DNA of 37,089 bases from Ruminococcus flavefaciens. Its GTDB lineage: Bacteria; Bacillota; Clostridia; Oscillospirales; Ruminococcaceae. Made by a program: the position numbers and the translations under genes. Below, in pieces: positions 1 to 8,000 of this stretch. Positions within the stretch are counted from its first letter, which is position 1, and the number at the start of each line of letters is the position of its first letter. Location of the stretch: NCBI GenBank assembly GCA_004554385.1, contig SFMO01000108.1, forward strand, positions 1-37,089. The letters run 5' to 3'. The notes beneath the pieces are model-generated. The model was not told where the DNA came from. It did not search any database and worked only from the letters and a program-made list of their open reading frames with translations.

Positions 1-59
1 TCAACAACCTTGATCTTGAATTCAGGTGTATATCTCTTGTTTGGTTTTCCTTTTGGCAT
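1..59 (-). CDS. IS3-family transposase OrfA, N-terminal 19 codons (cut by window edge)
   Basis: Reading leftward from an ATG at 59 gives MPKGKPNKRYTPEFKIKVV, open to the window edge. The lysine/arginine-rich start with the YTPEFK pattern is how many IS3-family OrfA proteins begin; OrfA carries the helix-turn-helix that binds the element ends and is normally joined to the DDE-domain OrfB by a -1 frameshift. An AAAGGGG ribosome binding site lies 8 nt upstream of the ATG. Only the first residues are visible, so the family call rests on the N-terminal signature and on the TG-starting end-like sequence upstream. Whether the element is intact cannot be seen. Confidence 0.7.
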   Translation of the reverse strand, partial: MPKGKPNKRYTPEFKIKVV

Positions 60-122
60 AAAAATGTCCCCTTTCGTTAGACTTCATTTTGGTATATTTC
101 TATTATACCACATTGTCTAACA
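1..122 (-). mobile_element. Upstream end of a putative IS3-family insertion sequence
   Basis: The orfA start is preceded, in transposase orientation, by sequence beginning TGTTAGACAATGTGG at 122. IS3-family elements normally begin 5'-TG, so I place the terminus at 122. The body runs off the left edge, so the other inverted repeat and any target duplication cannot be checked and the boundary is tentative. The element points away from the rhamnogalacturonan lyase gene, which is transcribed in the same direction toward it. Confidence 0.45.
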
Positions 123-130
123 AAAGGGGA
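67..130 (-). promoter_or_regulatory. orfA extended -10 promoter and read-through hairpin covering its ribosome binding site
   Basis: An extended -10 (TGG-TATAAT, 107-102 on the minus strand) should start orfA mRNA near 95. The segment 130-115 (TCCCCTTTTGTTAGAC) can pair with 82-67 (GTCTAACGAAAGGGGA) over 16 bp with one G-U pair. The second arm contains the orfA ribosome binding site. mRNA from the internal promoter lacks the first arm, while mRNA entering from the upstream lyase gene contains both. By analogy with IS10 and IS50, this would keep read-through transcripts from expressing the transposase. Confidence 0.5.
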
Positions 131-150
131 GCATTTCACATCGCGCTCCC
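122..150 (-). terminator. Rho-independent terminator after the PL11 gene
   Basis: On the minus strand GGGAGC (150-145) pairs with GCTCCC (132-127) and is followed by CTTTTG. It starts 15 nt after the lyase stop codon. Stem and U-tract are short, so it may leak, and its right arm overlaps the left arm of the hairpin that could hide the orfA ribosome binding site. Confidence 0.6.
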
Positions 151-164
151 GGGCTTTCTGTTTG

Positions 165-2927
165 TTATTTAGTCGGATCCAGATCTGCTACCTTCTTCAG
201 AAGGAACTCCTGTATACGGAGGGCATCACCTGAAGTCACGCCGTTGCCGTGCTCGGCAACATCAGCATTGGCAAGTCCCTGATCGGTTATTGCCTTTTCA
301 TCTGAGCCGCCTAAAGCATACTTATTCGGATTTGCAAGGCTCTGCATGATGAGAACTACATCAGACATATCAACTCCGCCGTCGCAGTTTGCGTCGCCCC
401 AAACAGTTACTGTTACATTGCCGTTTGTAGTGGTTGTTGTAACAGGCTCTGTAGAAGTTGAAGTCGCAGTAGTTGTTTCAGTTGTAGTTGTTGTCTCGGT
501 CGTTGTAGATGTAGTCGTAGTGGTTGTTGTGGTTGTAGTAGTTGTTGTTGTAACTACCTCGGGAGCTTTGACGAAAACAGTGTAGTTGATAACATTTCCT
601 GTCATGCCGTTTGTTCCGAGAACAACCTTCTGACCTGCCTCGAACTCCTTCTTATAAGCCACGAAGTTAACATCATTGCTGGACTTTGCTGTAAGGTCAG
701 TTCTTGTGTAGCCGCTGAGCCATGAAGGAACCAGGTTTGCCTCTTCCTCACGGGTATCCACGAGAACATATACCTCGCACTTGTCGGCTGTAGTGAACTC
801 TGCAAGATCAGCGTCTGTATTCTTGGAGTTGCATGCTGTCATAATGTACTCACAGTTCTGAAGCTCAGAAGCAAGCTCTGTGTATGTGAAGTCTCTGTCG
901 CCGAAGATAGGACCGCCGACAGTATTTGACTCCATGAGCTTCCATGAGCCTGAATTCGCATTGTCCTTTACAAGGAGGTTCTTGACAAGCTTGCCGTTTA
1001 TCGGCTCGGGAGGGGTATTGTTCAGCTTAACGTCCGGTCTTGCGGGAAGCTGAGCCTCTGTGCCGAGATAGAAGCTCGGGTGAGGCGGCTGGTTGTATGA
1101 GGACTGCTCACAGCCTGCCTGCATACGGTACTGCATATCATGCATGAGAGTTGTAATACGGTACTTTGTCTCAGTATTTGTACACCATACGCGGAGCTTA
1201 GAGTTGTCGGCAGTTCTGAGAACGAGCTCCTCGCGCCAGTCACCGAAGAGGTCGGCGGTAAGACAAGGAACTGCCTTTGTGCTGTTGTTTGAAGCACAGC
1301 CTGTAGCTGTAAATATTGCAGGGTAGTTGTTTATTGCTGCACCGTCTGTGATGGTGATATCGTCAAGCATCTCACGCTCAAGGTCGCCGTCCCAGTAGAT
1401 AAGGAAGTTTGTAGACGGCCACTTATTGCCTATCTGCTTGCCGCTAACATCGAATACAGCATTTGCAGGTCTTGAACCCCAGAATTCTGCTCCGCTGTTT
1501 CCTGCAACGATATTGTCTGCGCAGCAGCGTCCTGTATCCTTATCGCCGTCATAGTGCCAGATTATCTGACCGTTTCTGCCGTCAACGAGAGAAATACCGT
1601 ATTTTCCGTCCTCATGGCAGATAAATACCTCCTGTCCCTCGCGGTTGGGTACAAGATCTCCGATGTGCATAGCATCACCGTGGAGCAGCTTGGTAGACCA
1701 GAGAAGCTTTCCGTTATCGTCGATACAGCATGCACCCATGCAGACCTCCTGTCTGCCGTCGTTATCGAAGTCTGCAACCATTACGTTATGGTTTCCGCAG
1801 CCGTAAGCAGGGTCATTCTTATTGAATCCTGTATCGAATACCCACTTCTTAGAAAGCTTGCCGTTCTTTACGTCAACAGCCGAAAGAGTAAGTCTTGTAT
1901 AGTAGCCTCTGCCATAGATAACAGAAGGGTGAACACCGTCAAGATAAGCGATAGCACAGTTGTAGCGCTCGCAGCGGTTTCCGTAGTTGTCTCCCCATGT
2001 ACTCTTAGCGGTATTGCTTGTAGCGTCGCCTCTCAGCACAGGGAATTCGATTGTATCAAGTGCTGCACCTGTTGCGCCCTCAAAGAGTGTCATATACTCC
2101 GGACCAGTCAGGATAGTACCTGCGCTGTTTACATAATTAGCACTTGCATTGCCTATTACCTTGCCTTTGCCGTCAACAGTTCCGTCGCAGGTCTTGGTCA
2201 CAAGCTCTGCCTTTCCGTCGCAGTCGAAGTCAGCCACAGCCATCTGTGTATAGTGCTGACCTGCGCGGATATTCTTGCCCATGTCAATGCGCCAGAGCTT
2301 CTTTCCTGTGAGGGTGTAGCAGTCGATATAAACGTTGCCTGTAAAGCCCTGAATACCCTTATCGGGATTGTGAGTCTGTGAGTTATCCTTGGAGTTTGAA
2401 GGATCCCACTTTACGAATATCTCATACTGACCGTCGCCGTCAACGTCGCCTGCGCAGCAGTCATTGGGCGAATATGTATAAGCCTCACCGTTGATGGTGC
2501 CGCCTCTCGGAACGTCCAGAGGTATATCGAAGTAATTCGAGCCGGAAGTGAATCGGCAGTCCTCTGAGCTGACCACATTTCCGTTAACGAGGGTGTCAAC
2601 ACGGTACTTTGAGTTTGAATTTCCGCTTGCGTCCCAGTAATTTGTTGGATCTCCCGACTTGCTGGTATAGATGAGCTGATCATCACGGAAGAGCCGGAAC
2701 TCCGCATCGTCCTTGTCATTGGCATTGAAGCGCCAGCTTACGAACATGCCGTTGCCCGACTTGATAGCGTAGATTCCGCGGTCAAGATACTCCATGATAG
2801 CAGAGCCGTTGCCGCCGACTCCGTAGGCAGCGTCAGCTGTGAGAGGAGCCGTCATGGTAAGGTTTGAGGTCAGAGCAACTGCAAGAGAGGCTGCAGCCGC
2901 CGCAATTTTTTTGGATCGTAGGTTCAT
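165..2927 (-). CDS. Secreted dockerin-bearing rhamnogalacturonan lyase (PL11)
   Basis: 920 aa. It should cleave the rhamnogalacturonan I backbone of pectin by beta-elimination outside the cell, as part of a cellulosome. The start is the ATG at 2927, where AGGGGG sits 8 nt upstream and a signal peptide (MNLRSKKIAAAAASLAVAL) begins; an upstream in-frame ATG at 2981 lacks both. Residues about 35-640 match PL11 lyases such as B. subtilis YesW/YesX, with repeated DxDxDG-type calcium motifs (GDVDGDGQYE, ADFDCDGKAE, ADFDNDGRQE) typical of the eight-bladed propeller. Residues 650-785 form an accessory beta module of unknown role. A 42-residue Thr-rich linker follows, then a dockerin (844-920: GDANCDGG, then MSDVVLIMQSLANPNKY). 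It has its own promoter and terminator. Family assignment is firm; activity is inferred. Confidence 0.93.
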   Translation of the reverse strand: MNLRSKKIAAAAASLAVALTSNLTMTAPLTADAAYGVGGNGSAIMEYLDRGIYAIKSGNGMFVSWRFNANDKDDAEFRLFRDDQLIYTSKSGDPTNYWDASGNSNSKYRVDTLVNGNVVSSEDCRFTSGSNYFDIPLDVPRGGTINGEAYTYSPNDCCAGDVDGDGQYEIFVKWDPSNSKDNSQTHNPDKGIQGFTGNVYIDCYTLTGKKLWRIDMGKNIRAGQHYTQMAVADFDCDGKAELVTKTCDGTVDGKGKVIGNASANYVNSAGTILTGPEYMTLFEGATGAALDTIEFPVLRGDATSNTAKSTWGDNYGNRCERYNCAIAYLDGVHPSVIYGRGYYTRLTLSAVDVKNGKLSKKWVFDTGFNKNDPAYGCGNHNVMVADFDNDGRQEVCMGACCIDDNGKLLWSTKLLHGDAMHIGDLVPNREGQEVFICHEDGKYGISLVDGRNGQIIWHYDGDKDTGRCCADNIVAGNSGAEFWGSRPANAVFDVSGKQIGNKWPSTNFLIYWDGDLEREMLDDITITDGAAINNYPAIFTATGCASNNSTKAVPCLTADLFGDWREELVLRTADNSKLRVWCTNTETKYRITTLMHDMQYRMQAGCEQSSYNQPPHPSFYLGTEAQLPARPDVKLNNTPPEPINGKLVKNLLVKDNANSGSWKLMESNTVGGPIFGDRDFTYTELASELQNCEYIMTACNSKNTDADLAEFTTADKCEVYVLVDTREEEANLVPSWLSGYTRTDLTAKSSNDVNFVAYKKEFEAGQKVVLGTNGMTGNVINYTVFVKAPEVVTTTTTTTTTTTTTTSTTTETTTTTETTTATSTSTEPVTTTTTNGNVTVTVWGDANCDGGVDMSDVVLIMQSLANPNKYALGGSDEKAITDQGLANADVAEHGNGVTSGDALRIQEFLLKKVADLDPTK
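426..551. repeat. Low-complexity Thr-codon tract encoding the interdomain linker
   Basis: Forty-two codons, nearly all Thr on the minus strand with scattered Ser, Glu, Ala and Pro, join the accessory module to the dockerin of the PL11 protein. Thr-rich linkers of this kind are common in Ruminococcus cellulosomal proteins, where they give flexibility and are often glycosylated. The repetitive DNA is liable to slippage and length change. Confidence 0.9.
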
Positions 2928-2985
2928 TTTAATTCCCCCTGTATAATTAGTCACGATTCCGGGGCACAGGTCCCCTATCAATTTT

Positions 2986-3014
2986 ATTATACACTCTTAT
3001 TCATAATTTTGCAA
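2986..3014 (-). promoter_or_regulatory. Promoter of the PL11 gene
   Basis: TTGCAA (3014-3009), a 17-nt spacer and TATAAT (2991-2986) on the minus strand, about 60 nt before the ATG. The transcript would start near 2979. The leader holds a short GGGG-CCCC hairpin and ends CAGGGGGAATTAAAATG. The GH2 gene has the same TTGCAA -35 box and a similar leader sequence. Confidence 0.75.
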
Positions 3015-3131
3015 TGATTAATTGTATCCTTTTACCACTTTTTTGTCTGAAAGTATAATATATATGCAAAATAATGCAGTAAAAATTAATAAACTATGAC
3101 ACAATATGTCATACCACAGCTGATCCATAAG

Positions 3132-3158
3132 AAAAAAGGGCGATATAACCATCGCCCT
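3132..3158 (-). terminator. Terminator of the MerR-family gene
   Basis: On the minus strand GGGCGAT (3157-3151) pairs with ATCGCCC (3144-3138) and is followed by six T. It lies about 8 nt after the regulator's stop codon. Confidence 0.85.
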
Positions 3159-3165
3159 CAATATA

Positions 3166-3894
3166 CTATTTCCTGCAATATGCATCAATAGCTGCCGCTG
3201 CGAAATCCGCAGTACCGCTTCCGCCTGCCTTGTCGATATTTTCTTTGAACTCACTGTCAGCAGTATACATCTTGCCAAGACCGCTGAGTATCTCATCGGT
3301 GCAGGTGTAGAAATGTTCGGTTATGAAGTTCTGAAGCTTCTTCACCATAGCCTGAGCCTCAGTGCCTTCGGGGCTTCCGCTTTTAAACTCTCCGAACTCT
3401 GAAAACAATGACATGAAGCGTTCTATAAGCTCCTGCTCCTCCTCAGAGGTGCGGCGGCTATCCTTTTCCCTGAACTCATTGTATTCGGGAGTATTCCCCC
3501 ACTGTTCCTTTGCACGTTTTGCATATTCATCAAGTTTTTTTCTGTCAAATGCTGAAAAATCCACTGTTCTCACTCCTGATAATTTTATTTTCCGGGCGAA
3601 GCTGATGAGGTTCTCGAGGTGCTCTTTTTTCATTTCCAGCAGCTCTATCTGCTGTTCAAGAGCTTTTCTGCGGTCGAAATCGGGACTGCTCACTATGCGG
3701 ACTATATCCTTCAGCGGAAACTCCAGTTCGCGAAACAGCAGTATCTGCTGAAGTCTTTCCAAAGCCGTATCGTCATACAGCCTGTATCCGCTTTCGGTAT
3801 GTGCCGCAGGCTGAAGAAGTCCTATCTCATCGTAATACCTGAGAGTGCGTATACTCACTCCAGTCAGCTCACTGACCTGTTTTACCGTCATCAT
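3166..3894 (-). CDS. MerR-family transcriptional regulator with TipAS-type effector domain
   Basis: 242 aa, starting at the ATG at 3894 (GGGAGGAG upstream); ATGs further upstream give a non-homologous extension. Residues 1-70 are a MerR DNA-binding domain (MTVKQVSELTGVSIRTLRYYDEIGLL, then SGYRLYDD). A coiled-coil dimerisation helix follows (about 75-115). Residues 120-242 resemble the TipAS antibiotic-recognition domain of Streptomyces TipA and B. subtilis Mta, including FxxxCTDEILSGLGKMY near the end. Such regulators bind bulky lipophilic drugs or thiopeptides and twist a promoter with an over-long spacer into an active form. Its own promoter has that 19-bp spacer, so autoregulation is likely. 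No efflux or resistance gene is adjacent; the effector is unknown. Confidence 0.9.
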   Translation of the reverse strand: MMTVKQVSELTGVSIRTLRYYDEIGLLQPAAHTESGYRLYDDTALERLQQILLFRELEFPLKDIVRIVSSPDFDRRKALEQQIELLEMKKEHLENLISFARKIKLSGVRTVDFSAFDRKKLDEYAKRAKEQWGNTPEYNEFREKDSRRTSEEEQELIERFMSLFSEFGEFKSGSPEGTEAQAMVKKLQNFITEHFYTCTDEILSGLGKMYTADSEFKENIDKAGGSGTADFAAAAIDAYCRK

Positions 3895-3920
3895 GTTTAC
3901 CACTCCTCCCGTGTGAATAC

Positions 3921-3951
3921 AGTATATACCATGACGTAACGTGAGAGTCAA
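3921..3951 (-). promoter_or_regulatory. MerR-type promoter with 19-bp spacer
   Basis: TTGACT (3951-3946) and TATACT (3926-3921) on the minus strand are 19 bp apart, the diagnostic spacing of MerR-activated promoters. The spacer carries an imperfect dyad, CTCACGT-T-ACGTCATG, resembling sites of TipA/Mta-type regulators (CTCACGT...ACGTGAG). It drives the adjacent merR-type gene, so autoregulation is inferred. Confidence 0.75.
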
Positions 3952-3960
3952 CAGGCTTTC

Positions 3961-3982
3961 TGTAACTTTGTGAGAAGTTACA
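3961..3982. repeat. Perfect 8-bp inverted repeat upstream of the merR promoter
   Basis: TGTAACTT and AAGTTACA flank a 6-nt loop. It lies 9 bp upstream of the merR-type -35 box, in the divergent region before the alarmone synthetase gene. There is no T-run suited to a terminator. It could be a repressor site; the binding protein is unknown. Confidence 0.4.
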
Positions 3983-4099
3983 AAAATCAGCCTTGTAAAT
4001 TATTCACTCTTACAATGATTCTAAACAGAAATATTCATTCATTAAGAGTATATCATGTCCTCACTTCTGTGTCAAACAAATGAAACTTCGTGAAAGCGA

Positions 4100-4128
4100 T
4101 TGACCTTTCGGGATTAAAATGCTATAAT
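4100..4128 (+). promoter_or_regulatory. Promoter of the alarmone synthetase gene
   Basis: TTGACC (4100-4105), 17-nt spacer and TATAAT (4123-4128). The transcript would start near 4135, giving a short leader with AGGGAGAT as ribosome binding site before the ATG at 4162. Confidence 0.8.
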
Positions 4129-4161
4129 ACAATTATCACTTAACCTTACAGGGAGATATCC

Positions 4162-4857
4162 ATGAATACAAACAACAGTCCAGCTCTTTCACTCCGTGAG
4201 CTTGCAGATATAGAAATGTCGGAGGCAGAGTTCCTCCGCGCAGTAGAAAACAACCTCATTCCCATGCAGCAGTTCTTTACATCTTATAAATGTGCCATAA
4301 TGGAGGTAGAGACCAAATTCCGCGTACTCAACGAGCAGTTCTCAATAAACGGTGAAAGCAACCCCATTGAATTCATACAGTCACGTATAAAGAGCTACGG
4401 CAGCATCTACCGCAAGGTCATTTCAAAGAACATACCGCGCAACCTTGAAGCCATCGCTCAAAATGTTTCAGATATTGCAGGCATACGCGTTGTCTGTTCA
4501 TTTGTACAGGACATCTATCGCCTTGCAGACTGCTTTCTCAGTCAGGACGACATTTTCCTTATCGAAAAAAAGGACTACATCGAGAACCCGAAGCCAAACG
4601 GCTACAGAAGTCTTCATCTCATAGTCGAAGTACCTATATTCCTTGAAAACGAAAAGCGGCTCGTCAAGGTAGAAGTGCAGCTGAGAACTATCGCCATGGA
4701 CTTCTGGGCGAGCCTTGAACATAAGCTCCGCTACAAAAAAGATCTGCCACAGTACAAGCTGGATATGCTCACCGATGATCTGAAAAAATGCGCAGATCAG
4801 AGTGCTCAGTGGGACATACGCATGCAGGACATCAAGAATATAATCGAACACGACTGA
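4162..4857 (+). CDS. Small alarmone synthetase (GTP pyrophosphokinase, RelQ/YjbM-like)
   Basis: 231 aa, a single RelA/SpoT synthetase domain without the hydrolase, TGS or ACT parts of long RSH proteins. Such small synthetases transfer pyrophosphate from ATP to GTP or GDP in the cytoplasm and are mostly controlled by transcription. Visible motifs are SRIKSYGSIYRKV (substrate binding), DIAGIRVVC, KPNGYRSLHLIVEVP and the Glu-bearing VEVQLRTIAMDFWASLEHKLRYK. Length is close to B. subtilis YjbM (SasB) and YwaC (SasA). The gene is monocistronic, with its own promoter and terminator. It could be the RelQ or RelP type; I cannot decide which. Confidence 0.93.
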   Translation: MNTNNSPALSLRELADIEMSEAEFLRAVENNLIPMQQFFTSYKCAIMEVETKFRVLNEQFSINGESNPIEFIQSRIKSYGSIYRKVISKNIPRNLEAIAQNVSDIAGIRVVCSFVQDIYRLADCFLSQDDIFLIEKKDYIENPKPNGYRSLHLIVEVPIFLENEKRLVKVEVQLRTIAMDFWASLEHKLRYKKDLPQYKLDMLTDDLKKCADQSAQWDIRMQDIKNIIEHD

Positions 4858-4860
4858 TAA

Positions 4861-4895
4861 AAGCCTCTTCTCATGCTCTGAGAAGGGGCTTTTTG
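4861..4895 (+). terminator. Terminator of the alarmone synthetase gene
   Basis: AAGCCTCTTCTC pairs with GAGAAGGGGCTT around a 6-nt loop, followed by TTTT. It begins 3 nt after the stop codon. Confidence 0.9.
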
Positions 4896-4957
4896 GTAAT
4901 ATTCTGCACAAAAAATCACAAACATATATTTTTTCGACATATTCCGTAAAAAAACAG

Positions 4958-4986
4958 TTGCAATTTGTTCATATTTGTGATATATT
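4958..4986 (+). promoter_or_regulatory. Promoter of the GH2 gene
   Basis: TTGCAA (4958-4963), 17-nt spacer, TATATT (4981-4986). Transcription would start near 4993, leaving a leader of about 78 nt. The -35 box is identical to that of the PL11 gene. Confidence 0.75.
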
Positions 4987-4998
4987 AAACATAATAGG

Positions 4999-5021
4999 TA
5001 ATTATCAACATAGGATAATTA
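4999..5021 (+). promoter_or_regulatory. Palindrome just downstream of the GH2 promoter (candidate operator)
   Basis: TAATTATC and GATAATTA form a perfect 8-bp inverted repeat around a 7-nt centre, at about +6 to +28 from the inferred start. A repressor bound here would block transcription. It is AT-rich, so it could also be a weak mRNA hairpin. The GH97 leader has a related ATTATC/GATAAT palindrome at a similar position. Confidence 0.45.
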
Positions 5022-5070
5022 GAAATAACACACATATCAGGGGAATTAAAATCAAAAGGAGGAATTACTT

Positions 5071-8000
5071 ATGAAACGTTTCGTTTCAGCAGTTGTTGCC
5101 ATTATGACAGCAGCTATGTCCATGGGAACTATCGTTCCCTCAGCAGTCACAGCCGCAGATGTAAAATTTTCAGGCAATGAGTGGACCGGAAAAAACGGCG
5201 CAGAGGACGTTTTCGCAATAAACCGCGAAGCCGCTTCCTGCAATCCCGTACCATTCCAGGACACCGAATCCGCTGTAAATGCAGTCTGGGACTACAATGC
5301 ACGTGAACAGTCAGAATATCTTCAGATGCTCACAGGAAAGAATGAAAACTGGGATCTGGTAGTCGTTCAGAACTCTCAGCAGGCTCAGAATCACATCAAT
5401 GCAGGCTGCTTCAATCCAAATTATCAGCCGTCATCCGCGCAAGGGTGGAAAACGGTGCAGCTGCCGAGAAGCTGGACTCGCCTTGGCTTTGACTTCTCTA
5501 TCTACACCAATGTCGGTCAGCCATGGCAGTCAAAATACGACAGCTACGTTCCTGCGCCACAGGCTCCCACCAATTATAACCCTGTAGGTCTGTACCGCAA
5601 GAAGTTCACTGTGGACAGTTCCCTGCGGCAGTCCGGCAGAAGAATTTACCTTGAATTTGACGGTGTTGAGTCCGCTTACTATGTATATGTCAACGGCAAG
5701 GCTATCGGCTACAGCGAGGACACCTTCAGCCCTCACAGATTCGACATCACAGACGCTCTCACCGACGGCGAGAACACTCTTGCAGTCGAGGTACACAAGT
5801 TCTGTGACGGAACATGGTTCGAGGATCAGGATATGATCTACGACGGCGGTATCTTCCGCGACGTTTTCCTCGTAAGTGCTCCCGAAATGCAGATAAGGGA
5901 CTATAACGTAAAAACAGACCTTGACAACAGCTTCACCAATGCAAGCCTTGAGATCTCTCTGGATATACTGAACCGCTCAGGCAATGCCAAGAACGGCTGG
6001 AGCGTTACTGCCGAGGCTTACGATGAGGAAGGAAACAATATCCTCAGCGGCGCCTCCACAAAAATAGACAACCTCAACGGCGGCGGCAAGAGCACCTGCA
6101 CTATCAAGACCTCAGTCAACTCACCAAAGCTCTGGTCAGCTGAGACTCCAAATATCTACGCTCTCGTTCTGAAGCTCGCCGACGGAAGCGGAAACGTGCA
6201 GGAAATACTCTCAACACAGCTTGGCTTCCGTGAAATAAACTTCACCCGTGCAGAGGTCGACAGCTCATACAAGCTGACCACAAAGCAGTGGCAGCCTATC
6301 ACCATAAACGGAAAGAGGCTCCTTCTCAAGGGCGTAAACCGCCATGATACCGATCCTTTCTACGGAAAGGCTGTTCCTCAGGATACCATCCGCGAGGATG
6401 TTTCCATTATGAAGAAGAACAATATCAATGCCATCAGAACCTCACACTACAGCAACGATTCTTACCTCTACTGGCTCTGCAACAAGTATGGTATGTACGT
6501 TATGGGTGAGACCAATATGGAGTGCCATTCACTTCAGGACGGCAAGAACAACAATACAAAGGCTCTGTTCTATGAGCTGGCTATGGACAGAACAGAAACA
6601 GCCTTCAAGCGTCTGAAGAACAATCCTTCCATCGTTGCGTGGTCCATCGGAAACGAAATGGGCTATACAGGCAATGCAAGCGATGCAGGCGGCATGTTCC
6701 GCGATATGATCTGGTACTTCAAGAAGAACGACTTCACCCGTCCTGTACACAGCGAAGGTCAGGACAACGCAATGGGTGTTGATATGAAGAGCAATATGTA
6801 CCCCGGCTCGGGAAATATAGCCTATAACGCTGGTCAGGGCAAAATGCCGTACGTTATGTGTGAGTATGACCACGCTATGGGCAACTCCGTGGGCGCTCTC
6901 AAGGAGTACTGGGACAATATCAGAAAATCCGACAATATGATGGGCGGATTCATCTGGGACTGGGTAGACCAGTCAAGAGCTGTCAAGATACCCAACGGCG
7001 GCTGGGACTATTACTCGGAATCATATGCAAAGGCCAATCTTTACAAGGACGAGGCTAAGGGCAATTACTACGGCTACGGCGGAGACTGGGGCGACCGTCC
7101 AAATGACGGAAGCTTCTGCGAGAACGGACTCATCAGCCCCGACAGAACTCCTCAGCCTGAGCTTGCCGAAGTAAAGTACCAGTATCAGAATTTCTGGTTC
7201 TCTGCTGATGCTTCACAGCTGGAAAAGAAACAGGTCGGCGTATATAACGAAAACAATTTCGTTAACCTGAGCAGCTTCGATGTTACATGGAAGCTCCTTC
7301 AGAACGGTATCGAGATACAGAGCGGCAAGGTGGAAAATCCCGATGTTGCTCCTCTCACAAGAGGTACTATCAGCGTTCCGTATTCACTTCCAAAAAAATA
7401 TCTGGCAGGCGATGAATTCTTCATCGAGATCTCAGTTGCTACAAAGAACGGCACTGAGCTCGTTCCCGAGGGCACAGAGATATCCTACGGTCAGATACCT
7501 TTACAGGGCAGCGGAACTACCGCAAGAGTGGACAAGGGCAGCGATCCCGTGACCGTTGTAGATACTCCGAGCGGCTACGTTCCCACAGGTAAGGACTTCA
7601 ACTTCCTCATCGATAAGTCAACAGGTCTTATGAAGACCTTCGCTTACAAGGGCAATGTCCTCATAAATGAAGGACCTTCCCCTAACTTCTGGCGCGGCAA
7701 TGTAGAGAACGACACAGGCTGGGGCGCTAACGGCTTATACGACAAAAAGTGGCGCGACGCCATGAAGGGCGCAAAGTGCAACAGCATCGATGTCAAGGAC
7801 CTTGACGGCGGCGAGAAGCAGATAATCTCCCACCTCTCACTTCCGAATGCAGGAGGCACTACAGTGGACATCACATACACTATCCACTGCAACGGAACAG
7901 TAGACGTTGAGTTCAATGTAAACGCTGTAAACAAAGGACTGGGCAACTTCATCCGTGTAGGCTCTATCATGCAGCTCCCTGCAGGCGCAGAGAAGCTCAG

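Noticed and set aside
346..585. Valine-rich open frame on the plus strand
   Set aside because: It is the complement of the Thr-codon linker; low-complexity DNA leaves all frames open.
1554..2381. Long open frame on the plus strand (275 codons) opposite the PL11 gene
   Set aside because: It mirrors the PL11 coding strand, has no ribosome binding site, and its protein is Cys/Val/Ser-rich without a fold signature. The minus-strand gene is certain.
3018..3296. 92-codon minus-strand frame overlapping the end of the MerR gene
   Set aside because: It overlaps the MerR gene's conserved TipAS region in another frame, runs through that gene's terminator and has no ribosome binding site.
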